Positions 1 through 10,586 of a stretch of DNA of 64,000 nt are shown in pieces. Numbering within the stretch: position 1 is the stretch's first letter; each line of letters opens with the position of its first letter. The stretch lies in the NCBI GenBank assembly GCA_963817025.1, contig CAWFML010000001.1, positions 744,001 through 808,000 on the forward strand. The letters are read 5' to 3'. The notes under the pieces were generated by a model. It was not told the DNA's origin, did not search any database, and was given only the letters and a program-made list of their open reading frames with translations. The position numbers and the translations under genes are program-made. The DNA comes from JACMLC01 sp963817025. GTDB taxonomy: Bacteria > Acidobacteriota > Blastocatellia > Pyrinomonadales > Pyrinomonadaceae.

Positions 1-1991
<1,991 letters not shown>

Positions 1992-2034
1992 TAATTTAAG
2001 AATCAACACACTTGAGAATTAGCTCACTTAAGAA

Positions 2035-2136
2035 TTAGCCACACAGGGCACAGAGAACACAGAGAATTTTTGAAATTTGAAATCTCGAATTTGAAATTGC
2101 TTTGTACCGCTATGTCTCTGTGCCCTCTGTGGCTAA
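2035..2136. repeat. Intergenic palindrome, family B (CACAGAG units)
   Basis: The left arm reads ttagccacacagggcacaga and the right arm is close to its reverse complement, ending ctctgtggctaa. Between them lie short AT-rich copies of gaaatttgaaat. It fills the gap between egtB and the kinase gene, both on the minus strand. Confidence 0.8.
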
Positions 2137-2217
2137 TTAACAGACTCGCCATTTTATCCGCCTTGCTCATGGCCTTCCAGCAAAAGCAAGTTTGACGGGC
2201 GGAAATTTACAACCATT

Positions 2218-3540
2218 TTACACTTCAGCCGCGAGCCTGATTCCGGCAAAGGCAATACGAAAATGGCGGCGGAAAAAGTTTCTGAAAGAAGTGCGCAGGA
2301 GCGGCGCGCGTGTGGCCCACGAGCCGCCCTTGAGGACTCTGTGATCGCCGTCAAACCAGACTTCGGAATATTCAGGATACGGAAAATATTTAAATTCGGG
2401 ATAGCCTGCGAAACTGTCGCCCGTCCATTCCCAGACGTTGCCGGTCATGTCTAAGCACCCGTAAGCGCTCGCGCCTGACGGAAAACTCCCGACCGGAGTC
2501 GTGCCCCAAAATCGCTCGTGAAAATTACAGAGCGCGGCGGTCGGGCTTTCATCGCCCCACGCAAACCGCCGCTTGCGATTTTTCGCGGCATCCCATGAAG
2601 CGGCCTTTTCCCACTCGGCCTCGGTCGGCAGACGCTTTCGCATAAAACGCGCGTAAGCTTCCGCTTCGTAAAAACTCACGCCCGTCACAGGATGCGCGGG
2701 CTGCCACAAGCCTTCATCAAACAGAGTCTGCACGCGCCATTCTTCCCCCGCAATTTTCCAGTAGAGCGGGCTGGTCCAATTCTCTTTCTCGCGCCACTGC
2801 CATCCCTCAACGCTCCACCACTCGCGCCGCTCATAGCCGCCCTCACTGATAAACTGCGCGTACTCTTCATTGGTCGTCAGCAATTTATCAATCCTGAAAG
2901 CCGGAAGATCGACCGCGTGCGCGGGCAACTCGTTGTCATAAGCGAAAGAGTTCCAGACCGATCCCATCTCGAACGCGCCAGCCTCAACCGTCGCCATCCC
3001 GCGCGCCTGTAAAACAGCATGTTCGATAGCGCTGCTCTCATCAACCGGCGCGGGGCGCGACTTGAGCGCAGGGTCTAGCAAGTGCAGCAAATAGGCTAGC
3101 GTCTCCTGATGCTGGTATTCATGTTCCAGCACGAGCTGAAAAACGTAAGCGTCGCGCAGCAGCGGGTTCGATTCGTCAAACTGAACTTTGTCCAGATAAT
3201 CCGTGACACGCCCGCGCACATTCTTGAGATAGGCTTCCATCTCGCCGCGTCGCGGAAGATTTTTGGAGTCCTCGCGCGGCGTGCTGATGGGATCGAAGAT
3301 GCGCTCGTAGCGTTCATCGGGCGCAGCCTCGCCCTGCATCTTTTGCAAAAGCCAGTAACCCTCAAAGACGCCGATGTGTGCCAGATGCCAGATAATCGGG
3401 CGAAAGCCAAAGCCCGGACTCCTGTGCAGATGCTCTTCCTCCGCGAGGTCAAAGAGCCTGAGCGTATCGACGCGCGCGGCCTCCATCTGCTGCGCTATCT
3501 CTTCTTTGATTTGTAGTGACACTTTGTATATCTCAAACAA
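2218..3540 (-). CDS. egtB: Ergothioneine sulfoxide synthase EgtB
   Basis: EgtB is the non-haem iron enzyme that joins a sulfur donor (gamma-Glu-Cys or Cys) to C2 of hercynine using O2. The protein has 440 residues, the family's usual size. The N-terminal DinB-like iron-binding half has WHLAH (51-55) and HEYQHQE (140-146), which supply the iron histidines. The C-terminal formylglycine-generating-enzyme-like half (about 180-440) has ETGAFEMGS-type and DMTGNVWEWTGDSF signatures. The first in-frame codon is TTG at 3540; GTG 3522 and ATG 3486 are alternatives, and no strong ribosome site decides between them. It is divergent from egtD across a 90-bp gap that probably holds both promoters. Whether it is a gamma-Glu-Cys or a cysteine-using (Chloracidobacterium-like) EgtB cannot be decided by eye. 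Confidence 0.92.
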   Translation of the reverse strand: MFEIYKVSLQIKEEIAQQMEAARVDTLRLFDLAEEEHLHRSPGFGFRPIIWHLAHIGVFEGYWLLQKMQGEAAPDERYERIFDPISTPREDSKNLPRRGEMEAYLKNVRGRVTDYLDKVQFDESNPLLRDAYVFQLVLEHEYQHQETLAYLLHLLDPALKSRPAPVDESSAIEHAVLQARGMATVEAGAFEMGSVWNSFAYDNELPAHAVDLPAFRIDKLLTTNEEYAQFISEGGYERREWWSVEGWQWREKENWTSPLYWKIAGEEWRVQTLFDEGLWQPAHPVTGVSFYEAEAYARFMRKRLPTEAEWEKAASWDAAKNRKRRFAWGDESPTAALCNFHERFWGTTPVGSFPSGASAYGCLDMTGNVWEWTGDSFAGYPEFKYFPYPEYSEVWFDGDHRVLKGGSWATRAPLLRTSFRNFFRRHFRIAFAGIRLAAEV

Positions 3541-3630
3541 TCATGGCCCACGCCGCAGCAATCAAAGTGCGCGTCGTGTGGCGGGTTGATAATGAACCGT
3601 GATGAGTTATCATACCACCGGAGAAAATCA

Positions 3631-4641
3631 ATGTCTCAAACTTCCGGCCAGACTGCTGACGACGGGCTGCGGATACATAAACTCGCGCGCACAGAGGCCC
3701 AATCCGGCTTTGCCAAAGACGTGCGCCGGGGGCTGCTGGCAGAGCCTAAAAAACTGCTCCCGAAATATTTTTATGACGAGCTTGGCTCACAGCTCTTTGA
3801 GGCCATCTGCCTGCTGCCGGAGTATTACCCGACGCGCGCCGAAAACGAAATCCTCACGCGCTATGCGGATGAAATCGTGAGCGCGGTTGACGGGCGCAAG
3901 ACCCTGCTTGAGATGGGCAGCGGCAGCGCGTCGAAAACCCGGTGCATCATCGAGGCCATTCTCAAACAACAAACAGAGCTGCTCTTTGTGCCTGTAGACA
4001 TCTCGGCCACCGCGCTTGAGACAAGCTCGCGCGTGTTGCTGCAATCTTATCCGGGCCTGCGTATAGAGGCTTATGCGGGCGATTATTACGACGGCCTTGC
4101 CGCGCTCGGTGAAAGGCCCGAAGGGACAACAACGCTCGCGCTTTTCTTAGGCTCTAATATCGGAAACTTTGACGCGGACGAAGCGAATAGATTCCTGCGC
4201 GCTTTGCGTCAGGTGTTGCGCGCCGGAGACGCGCTCTTGCTCGGAGCGGATTTGAAGAAAGACCCGGCGGTGCTCGAAGCCGCCTACGATGACGCGCTCG
4301 GCGTGACCGCCGCCTTTAATCGCAATCTGCTGGTTCGCATCAACCGCGAGCTTGACGCAGATTTTAACCCGCGCTTCTTTCGTCATCTAGTGACCTATAA
4401 TCAAGAGGTGGGCCGCGTAGAGACTTACATGGAAAGCCTGCGCGAGCAGCTCGTTCGTCTCGGCAAATTCGAGCTGGACATCCGGTTCGATGAAGGCGAG
4501 CGTATTCATACAGAGAACTCTTACAAGTATGACCTCGAAGGACTCTCACAAATGGCCGTAGAAACAGGATTCACGCGGGCGCGCACATGGCTCGACGAGC
4601 GCGAGCAATTTAGCAGCAATCTTTTCCTCGCCGTCCGGTAA
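3631..4641 (+). CDS. egtD: L-histidine N-alpha-methyltransferase EgtD
   Basis: EgtD uses SAM to trimethylate histidine to hercynine, the first step of ergothioneine synthesis. The 336-residue product shows the family hallmarks KYFYDELGSQLFEAICLLP (45-63), the SAM loop LLEMGSGSASKTR (92-104), PVDIS, and FLGSNIGNF. ATG 3631 is chosen because GGAG lies at a normal distance upstream; the frame is open 15 codons further (from 3586) but without a ribosome site. It is the first gene of a plus-strand run with a GNAT and a GCS2 ligase, and is divergent from egtB. Intact. Confidence 0.95.
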   Translation: MSQTSGQTADDGLRIHKLARTEAQSGFAKDVRRGLLAEPKKLLPKYFYDELGSQLFEAICLLPEYYPTRAENEILTRYADEIVSAVDGRKTLLEMGSGSASKTRCIIEAILKQQTELLFVPVDISATALETSSRVLLQSYPGLRIEAYAGDYYDGLAALGERPEGTTTLALFLGSNIGNFDADEANRFLRALRQVLRAGDALLLGADLKKDPAVLEAAYDDALGVTAAFNRNLLVRINRELDADFNPRFFRHLVTYNQEVGRVETYMESLREQLVRLGKFELDIRFDEGERIHTENSYKYDLEGLSQMAVETGFTRARTWLDEREQFSSNLFLAVR

Positions 4642-4656
4642 ACCGGGTTCCGCCGC

Positions 4657-5175
4657 ATGAACGCAAGGGTGATGAAACATTTGCCGGAATATACAATCGA
4701 ACCATTGACGGCTCTGGACCAATCCTTCATGTGGGAGATGCTCTATCAAGCCCTCTATGTTCCGGCGGGAGGTGCGCCGTTCGAGCGTGAGATAGTCTCT
4801 CAGCCGCATCTGGCAAGATATGTGAGAGACTGGGGGCGGCCAGATGATTCGGGTTTTAAAGCCGTCGCTGAAAACAATCTGCCTGTCGGGGCTGTGTGGC
4901 TTCGTTTATTAAAGAACGAGGAGCAGGGCTTTGGCTATGTGGATGACGAGACGCCTGAGCTTGGGATGGCCGTGCTGCCCTGTCACAGGGGCCACGGCAT
5001 CGGCACGGGGCTGCTCTCTCGCCTGATAGATGAAGCGCGAGGCGCTTACAAAAATATTTCTTTAAGCGTCGCGCCCGAAAATCCGGCGCTCGGTCTCTAT
5101 CAAAGATTCGGGTTCGAGATTGTCGCAGAACGCAACGGTTCGCTGACGATGAAAAGAAAGCTGTCTTTAAATTAA
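4657..5175 (+). CDS. GNAT-family N-acetyltransferase in the egt locus
   Basis: A 172-residue single-domain GNAT. The acetyl-CoA binding motif is visible as LPCHRGHGIGTGLLSRLIDEA (about 107-127, the R/Q-x-x-G-x-G/A loop), followed by NPALGLYQRFGFEIVAE, the usual C-terminal strand and helix. It starts 15 bp after egtD, and its TAA stop overlaps the ATG of the next gene by one base (TAATG), so the three genes are probably one operon with translational coupling. The acceptor is unknown. Position suggests a link to ergothioneine or gamma-Glu-Cys metabolism, but GNATs are promiscuous in context and no substrate can be read from the sequence. Confidence 0.85.
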   Translation: MNARVMKHLPEYTIEPLTALDQSFMWEMLYQALYVPAGGAPFEREIVSQPHLARYVRDWGRPDDSGFKAVAENNLPVGAVWLRLLKNEEQGFGYVDDETPELGMAVLPCHRGHGIGTGLLSRLIDEARGAYKNISLSVAPENPALGLYQRFGFEIVAERNGSLTMKRKLSLN

Positions 5176-6614
5176 TGCCGCATCAACCTGACATAGCAAA
5201 TAACAGTTGTGCCGAAGAGGCCGAGACAGACACCATGCAATCATCCTCACAGCAGCAGCAGACGAGGCGAGAGGTCTTTCCGCTCTTAACCGATCCGGTC
5301 TCGAAAGCGAGCGCGCCGCGCTTTGAAGAGAATCTGCTGCGCGGGGCAAAGCATGAAAGCGACTGGATGTGCGGCGTCGAGTTTGAGCTTTTCGGTTATG
5401 ACGCGGCGCGTGAGTTTGAGCGTCTGAATCCGGCGCAGGTGCAACGCCTGCTCGCGGGCTTTGCTCCGTCTTCAAACGATCTGGTTTACGAGGGCCGCGT
5501 CCTCATCGAAGTCGATGCGGGGCAGATGAATCGCCTGACGGTCGAGCCGGGCGGGCAGGTCGAATTCTCAGGCGCGCCGCATCGCAAGCTTCATGATGTG
5601 GCGCACGAAATCGAGCGTTATCTGGCACGCCTGACAGAGATTGCGGACGGCGAATGTCTGAAGTTTCTGGCGGCGGGCTTTGACCCTTTGCGAACGCTTG
5701 AAGAGCAGCAGTGGTTTCCCAAAGCGCGTTATGGAGTGATGCGCCCGTATCTCGCCACGCGCGGCGCGCGTGCATGGGACATGATGACGCGCACCTGCGC
5801 CGTGCAGACCAATCTGGATTACGGCTCAGTGGAAGACCTCGCTAAAAAATTTCTGCTTGGCAATCGTCTCGCTCCCGTGGTGACGGCCATCTTTGCCAAC
5901 TCGCCTTTTGAGAACGGTCGCCCCTCCGGCTATAAATCAACGCGCGCGGTGGTGTGGCTCAATACTGACCAAGACCGCGCGGGGCTTGCGCCGCCCGCGC
6001 TTAACGATACATTTACGCCCGCAGATTTTGTCTCTTATGCGCTCGAAGTGCCGATGATCTTCGCGCAGCGTGACGGCGTTTATCTGGATGCGCCGACGGG
6101 GATGAAGTTTGGCGAGTTTCTGGACGGCGGATGCGAAGCGGTGCAGCCGGTCTTCGGCGACTGGGCGGATCATTTGACGACGCTCTTTACGGACGCGCGT
6201 TTGAAACAGCACATCGAATTGAGAAGCGCGGACTGCGGAAATCTCGCGCACACGCTCGCGCTGCAAGCTCTCTGGAAGGGCTTGATGTACGACGCCGGAA
6301 CGCTCGACGAAGCCTTGAGGCTTGCGCCTCAATTGGGCCAGACGGATGCCTTACGCTTGCGCGAAGAGGTGGCGCGCGACGCTCTGGCGGCAAGATACGC
6401 GGGCGTCAACGTCCTAGAGCTGTCAAGAGAGATTATCAGGCTGGCAGAGGACGGGCTGAAGCACATCGCGCCGGATGAATTAGATTATCTGGACGTGCTT
6501 CAGCAACAGGTCATAGAGGAGGGCATCTCCCCTGCGGATATTTTGCTGCGTAACTGGCACGGCTCGTGGCATGGCTCGATTGACGAAGTAATCAAGTACC
6601 TGCGGATAGCTTAG
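5175..6614 (+). CDS. egtA: Glutamate-cysteine ligase, GCS2 family (EgtA-like)
   Basis: A 479-residue ATP-dependent ligase of the plant/actinobacterial GCS2 type, expected to make gamma-Glu-Cys. Visible motifs are the N-terminal GVEFELFGYD, EPGGQVEFSGAPH (substrate and metal site), RTCAVQTNLDYGS, and the C-terminal HIELRSADCGNLAHTLALQALWKGLMYD. It overlaps the GNAT stop by one base. ATG 5235 is a possible alternative start that would remove a Gln/Ser-poor leader of 20 residues. In mycobacteria EgtA supplies the thiol donor for EgtB. Here the partner amidohydrolase EgtC and lyase EgtE are not seen in the window, so gamma-Glu-Cys could also serve as a thiol in its own right or feed glutathione. 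Confidence 0.88.
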   Translation: MPHQPDIANNSCAEEAETDTMQSSSQQQQTRREVFPLLTDPVSKASAPRFEENLLRGAKHESDWMCGVEFELFGYDAAREFERLNPAQVQRLLAGFAPSSNDLVYEGRVLIEVDAGQMNRLTVEPGGQVEFSGAPHRKLHDVAHEIERYLARLTEIADGECLKFLAAGFDPLRTLEEQQWFPKARYGVMRPYLATRGARAWDMMTRTCAVQTNLDYGSVEDLAKKFLLGNRLAPVVTAIFANSPFENGRPSGYKSTRAVVWLNTDQDRAGLAPPALNDTFTPADFVSYALEVPMIFAQRDGVYLDAPTGMKFGEFLDGGCEAVQPVFGDWADHLTTLFTDARLKQHIELRSADCGNLAHTLALQALWKGLMYDAGTLDEALRLAPQLGQTDALRLREEVARDALAARYAGVNVLELSREIIRLAEDGLKHIAPDELDYLDVLQQQVIEEGISPADILLRNWHGSWHGSIDEVIKYLRIA

Positions 6615-6630
6615 ACATTCAAACAAAAGA

Positions 6631-6767
6631 TTAACCACAGAGACACAGAGAATAAAAAGGGGAAGAGGGTAGATGGGTAAAAGGAAAAAAACAAACGGCT
6701 CACGACCAAGCCTTTGACCCTCTTTCCCTTTTTCCCTTTCGTTTTATGTCTGTGTCTCTGTGGCTAA
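6631..6767. repeat. Intergenic palindrome, family B with inner purine arms
   Basis: The outer arms are ttaaccacagagacacagag and its near reverse complement tgtgtctctgtggctaa. The inner arms are G/A-rich (ggggaagaggg) and complementary to the ccctctttccc run. It fills the gap between egtA and the WD40 gene. Confidence 0.8.
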
Positions 6768-6812
6768 CCCGGAGCTTTGTTAGTGTCCTTAAACTTCTAA
6801 AGTAGAACAAGT

Positions 6813-8129
6813 ATGACATTCCAACGCAAACTCTTTCTCGTGTTTCTGGCAGTATGCCTCTTCGCGCCGCTTGTTCCGGCCCAGCAACAACCTGAACTTT
6901 ACGTGCGAACGAATCATTCGGACATCATACGCGCCGTCGCCGTCAGCCCGGACGGCAAGTTGGCCGCGAGCGGCAGTACGGACGGGACAGTCAGGCTCTG
7001 GGACGTGCAGAGCGGGATGGTCATGCGGACGCTGAGCGGTCATTCCGGCACGGTCTTTTCGCTGCTCTTCGTCTCGAACAACATTTTGCTGAGCGGCGCA
7101 TTCCGGGAAATTAGAGCGTGGGATGTGACGACAGGCAGGATGACGCGCGAGATCAAGACGCAGAGAATGGTCAGTTCGATGGCCTTGAGTCCGGATGAAA
7201 AAATACTGGCCTATGCGACGATAGGTCGCGTCGTGCTGGTGGACATAGTTGAGAAAAAAGAGCGGGAGCTGAAAGTTCCGAACAAGGAGCCTTTGCGGGT
7301 CGCTTTTCGTCCGACGAAGACGGGCGTGCCGATGCTGGCCGCGAGCTTTGGCAATCTGGTCGTCCTGTATGACGCCAAGACCGGAGCGGAACTCGGCGTC
7401 GCCACACACATGGAGACGGCAACGGTCAAGGCCGTCGTCTTCAGTCCTGACGGCAAGATGCTCGCCACCTGCGGGACGGATTTCTGGTACATCTGGGATG
7501 TCGAGACCAAAGGCTCTCTGTTTCGCGGAAGAAGTCTGGCCTACGGAGCCGCGTTCAGCCCCGATAGCAAAACCTTTGTCGTCGCAGGCAACGACATAGA
7601 GCTTTGGGATTTGGAAACGGGCAAGAGGAAAAAGACGCTTGAGATTAAAAACAATCTCATAGAAGCAATCGTCTACAGCCCTGACGGCAAGCTGCTCATC
7701 GGCGGCGGCTATCAATCAATCGAACAGACCAATTCGCTCGAAGCCAGTTTTAAGATTATGGATGCAGAGACGGGCGCAGAGCGTCCCATCAAGGCCATCT
7801 ACACGACGAGCCTCGAATCAATCGCGCTCAGCCCGGACGGCAGGATTCTGGCATCCGGCAGCGCGGATAAAAAGATTCGCCTGTGGAATCTGGCTTCGGG
7901 GCAAGTAGACCAGCCGCTCGGCGATGTGGAATCAGCCGTGGTCGAGCTGGCTTTCAGTTCCGACAACCGGCTGCTCGCCAGCACGGGCGTCACAGAGGCC
8001 GCGCGCTTCTGGGACATGACGACGCGAAGCGAATATATTCCCGGCGGGGACAAGACAAAGAAACCTGAGGTCAAGAAACCGAGGCCAACGCCGACGCCCA
8101 AGGACCAAGCCAACGCCCAAGCCGGGTGA
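6813..8129 (+). CDS. Secreted WD40 repeat protein, N-terminal part of a frameshifted WD40-caspase protein
   Basis: 438 residues with a signal peptide (RKLFLVFLAVCLFAPLVPAQ, cleaved near residue 24) and about seven WD40 blades, for example SPDGKLAASGSTDGTVRLWD and SPDGRILASGSADKKIRLWN. It ends in a Pro/Lys linker (KKPRPTPTPK) followed by a short non-homologous tail before TGA. The next frame continues the same linker character (TKPTPKPGEEPNPF) and then more WD40 blades without any signal peptide. Skipping one base after codon AAG near 8102 joins the two into one protein of about 1150 residues. I read this as a +1 frameshift (mutation, programmed shift or assembly error). Confidence 0.85.
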   Translation: MTFQRKLFLVFLAVCLFAPLVPAQQQPELYVRTNHSDIIRAVAVSPDGKLAASGSTDGTVRLWDVQSGMVMRTLSGHSGTVFSLLFVSNNILLSGAFREIRAWDVTTGRMTREIKTQRMVSSMALSPDEKILAYATIGRVVLVDIVEKKERELKVPNKEPLRVAFRPTKTGVPMLAASFGNLVVLYDAKTGAELGVATHMETATVKAVVFSPDGKMLATCGTDFWYIWDVETKGSLFRGRSLAYGAAFSPDSKTFVVAGNDIELWDLETGKRKKTLEIKNNLIEAIVYSPDGKLLIGGGYQSIEQTNSLEASFKIMDAETGAERPIKAIYTTSLESIALSPDGRILASGSADKKIRLWNLASGQVDQPLGDVESAVVELAFSSDNRLLASTGVTEAARFWDMTTRSEYIPGGDKTKKPEVKKPRPTPTPKDQANAQAG

Positions 8130-8169
8130 GGAGCCAAACCCCTTCGAAGAGGCAATCGGCGCGCTTCAG

Positions 8170-10269
8170 ATGATGGCGGACAAAATCGGCAAGATGAACT
8201 TTGCCATGCCCGTCTTTAGCCCCGACGGGAAAAGATTTGCGACGCTCGAAAGCGGCCACCGCATCGGCTTAAGAGATGTGAAATCATGGGAACTGCTGCA
8301 CACGCTCTCCGGCCATCAATCCGACATTTACGCCTACGCTTTTAGTCACGACGGAAAACTTCTGGCGAGCGGCAGCGACGACGGCCTCACCAAAATCTGG
8401 GACACTGCGACAGGGCAGGAAGTCCGCACGCTCTCAAAACATCGCGCGTCGGTTCGCTCTCTCATTTTCAGTCCTGACAATAGCATGCTCGCCAGCGGCA
8501 GCAACGACACGACCATCAAGCTCTGGGACGTGGCGACTGGCAACTTGCTTCGCACGCTGTCCGGCTACGGCGAGATGGTTCGCTCCGTAATCTTTAGCGC
8601 GGACGGGAAGAAGCTGGTCAACGGCGGGATGGCTCACAAAGCCAATGTCTGGGACGTGGCGACGGGCCGCCTGCTGCGCAGCCTGACGGGCCACAGCACG
8701 GATGTTCGCGCCGTGACCTATTCACTGGATGGCAAGTTTCTTTTCACTTGCAGCAAAGACGGGTCAAGCAAACTCTGGCGCGAGTCGGACGGGGTGGAAC
8801 TGGCGACGCTGATCTTGCTGGGCGATGGCGACTGGCTGGTCGTCACGCCCGACGGACTCTTCGACGGGTCGCCCGTCGCGTGGCAATATATTGGCTGGCG
8901 CTTTGGCGATACCTACAACACAGCCCCTGTCGAAGCCTTCTTTGCAGACTTTTTCTATCCCGGTCTGCTCGCGGAACTTCTCTCCGGCAAACAGCCGCGC
9001 GCCGAATCCAACATCGCGCAGAAAGATATACGCCAACCCCTGCTCACGCTCACGCAAGCCGAGTTGCCGCGCGCCTCGGCAGGCCCGGCACGTGAGATCA
9101 AAGTTCGCATCGAAATCAACGAAGCCGCCGCAGGCGGCAAGCACAAGACGGGCAGCGGCGCGCAGGACGTGAGACTGTTTCGCAACGGCTCTCTGGTCAG
9201 AAGTTTTAAGGGCGATGTGCTCAAAGGACAAAAGAGCGCGGTCATTGAAACGACCCTGCCCATCACCGCCGGAGAGAATCAACTGACGGCTTACGCTTTC
9301 AACCGGGACAACATCAAAAGCGCGGATGCCACGCTCGTCGTCACAGGCGACGAAGGATTGCGACGCAAGGGCACGCTCTATCTCTTAGCCATCGGCGTCA
9401 ATACTTATGACAACCGGCAATACAATCTCAAGTATGCCGTGGCGGATGCGACGGCGTTCGGCGCGGAACTCAAACGACAGCAACAGCGCCTGCCATCCTA
9501 CGCGCGCGTCGAAATTATTTCTTTAAGCGACAGGAACGCGACCAAAGCCAAGATCACAGAGCAGTTCAACAAGCTATCGGCTCTGGCCCAGCCGGAAGAT
9601 GCAGTGGTCGTCTATTTCGCCGGTCACGGCACGGCGCAGCAGAATCAGTTCTATCTCATTCCGCATGACCTCGGCTACAAAGGCGACCGCAAGAAGCTGT
9701 CCAAAGAAGGATTGCAATCCATTCTTGAGCACAGCATCTCTGACAGAGAGCTTGAGCAGGCGTTTCTGATGATTGATGCGGGGCAACTGATGCTCGTCAT
9801 TGATGCCTGCAACAGCGGGCAGGCTCTGGAAGCCGAAGAGAAGCGACGCGGGCCTATGAACTCGAAGGGTCTGGCCCAACTGGCTTATGAGAAAGGCATG
9901 TATATTTTGACCGCCGCGCAGAGCTATCAGGCGGCAATGGAAGCCTCCAGACTGGGCCACGGCTATCTGACTTACGCGCTCGTCGAAGAAGGGTTGAAGA
10001 AGGGAGCGGCGGACACAGAGCCGCGCGACGGGACGGTTGCGGTGCGCGAATGGCTCAACTATGCCACAGAGCGCGTCCCGCAAATGCAGGAAGAAAATCT
10101 GCAAGGGCGTATACTCGAACAAGAGGACGTGGCTTTCGTCGAAGGCGAAGAACAAACAGACCCGAAGCAGCGCAGCGTGCAAAGGCCGCGCGTCTTTTAT
10201 CGCCGCGAACTGGAAACGCAGCCGCTCGTCATCGCACGAACGCAGACCGCGCCTGCGGCGAAGAAGTGA
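8170..10269 (+). CDS. WD40 and caspase-like (peptidase C14) protein, C-terminal part
   Basis: 699 residues from ATG 8170, but homology-like sequence extends upstream of it in frame (TPKPGEEPNPFEEAIGALQ), so the true start is probably that of the preceding ORF. Residues 1-210 hold about five WD40 blades (SHDGKLLASGSDDGLTKIWD and others). A WD40-associated region with GDGDWLVVTPDGLFDGS follows, then an Ig-like stretch. The caspase-like domain spans about 398-640 (LYLLAIGVNTYDNRQYNLKY). The catalytic dyad is intact: His486 in YFAGHGT and Cys547 in DACNSGQ. If exported with the upstream part, this is a secreted ortho-caspase-type protease. Substrate unknown. Confidence 0.88.
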   Translation: MMADKIGKMNFAMPVFSPDGKRFATLESGHRIGLRDVKSWELLHTLSGHQSDIYAYAFSHDGKLLASGSDDGLTKIWDTATGQEVRTLSKHRASVRSLIFSPDNSMLASGSNDTTIKLWDVATGNLLRTLSGYGEMVRSVIFSADGKKLVNGGMAHKANVWDVATGRLLRSLTGHSTDVRAVTYSLDGKFLFTCSKDGSSKLWRESDGVELATLILLGDGDWLVVTPDGLFDGSPVAWQYIGWRFGDTYNTAPVEAFFADFFYPGLLAELLSGKQPRAESNIAQKDIRQPLLTLTQAELPRASAGPAREIKVRIEINEAAAGGKHKTGSGAQDVRLFRNGSLVRSFKGDVLKGQKSAVIETTLPITAGENQLTAYAFNRDNIKSADATLVVTGDEGLRRKGTLYLLAIGVNTYDNRQYNLKYAVADATAFGAELKRQQQRLPSYARVEIISLSDRNATKAKITEQFNKLSALAQPEDAVVVYFAGHGTAQQNQFYLIPHDLGYKGDRKKLSKEGLQSILEHSISDRELEQAFLMIDAGQLMLVIDACNSGQALEAEEKRRGPMNSKGLAQLAYEKGMYILTAAQSYQAAMEASRLGHGYLTYALVEEGLKKGAADTEPRDGTVAVREWLNYATERVPQMQEENLQGRILEQEDVAFVEGEEQTDPKQRSVQRPRVFYRRELETQPLVIARTQTAPAAKK

Positions 10270-10300
10270 GTCAAGACATCAAGGACGCCAAACAAAAATC

Positions 10301-10556
10301 AGCCACAGAGGCCACAGAGCAGGAAAAGTAGATGAAGGAGATGCTATATGAAATATGCGAATCAAGAGTAGAAAGTGTTGTGCAGGGAGCAGCGTGTCCT
10401 TTGCGTCTCTTTGCATCTTTCTCTTTCGTGCTCTTTGCGGTTAAGTAATGTGTTAACGCAAAGGCCGCAAAGAGTGAAGACGCAAAGATTCGCAAAGAGT
10501 GTTCTACTCTTGATTCACATGAAGTGTCTATCGTTATCTACGTGGCTCTGTGGCTA
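10301..10556. repeat. Nested 256-bp imperfect palindrome (families B and A)
   Basis: Three concentric arm pairs can be seen: outermost agccacagaggccacagag with ctctgtggct; middle gaatcaagagtagaa with ttctactcttgattc; innermost a run of CTTTGCG/CTTTGCA units with a run of GCAAAG units. GTAGAT and ATCTAC match between the outer and middle arms. It occupies the whole gap before the transporter genes. Confidence 0.8.
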
Positions 10557-10586
10557 ATTTGTGGTTTTATAAGTAACGCTAAAGAA

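Noticed and set aside
10524..10586. N-terminal extension of the ABC ATPase (VALWLICGFIS) as a membrane segment
   Set aside because: These codons lie in the right arm of the nested palindrome, and the ATPase family does not have such an extension.
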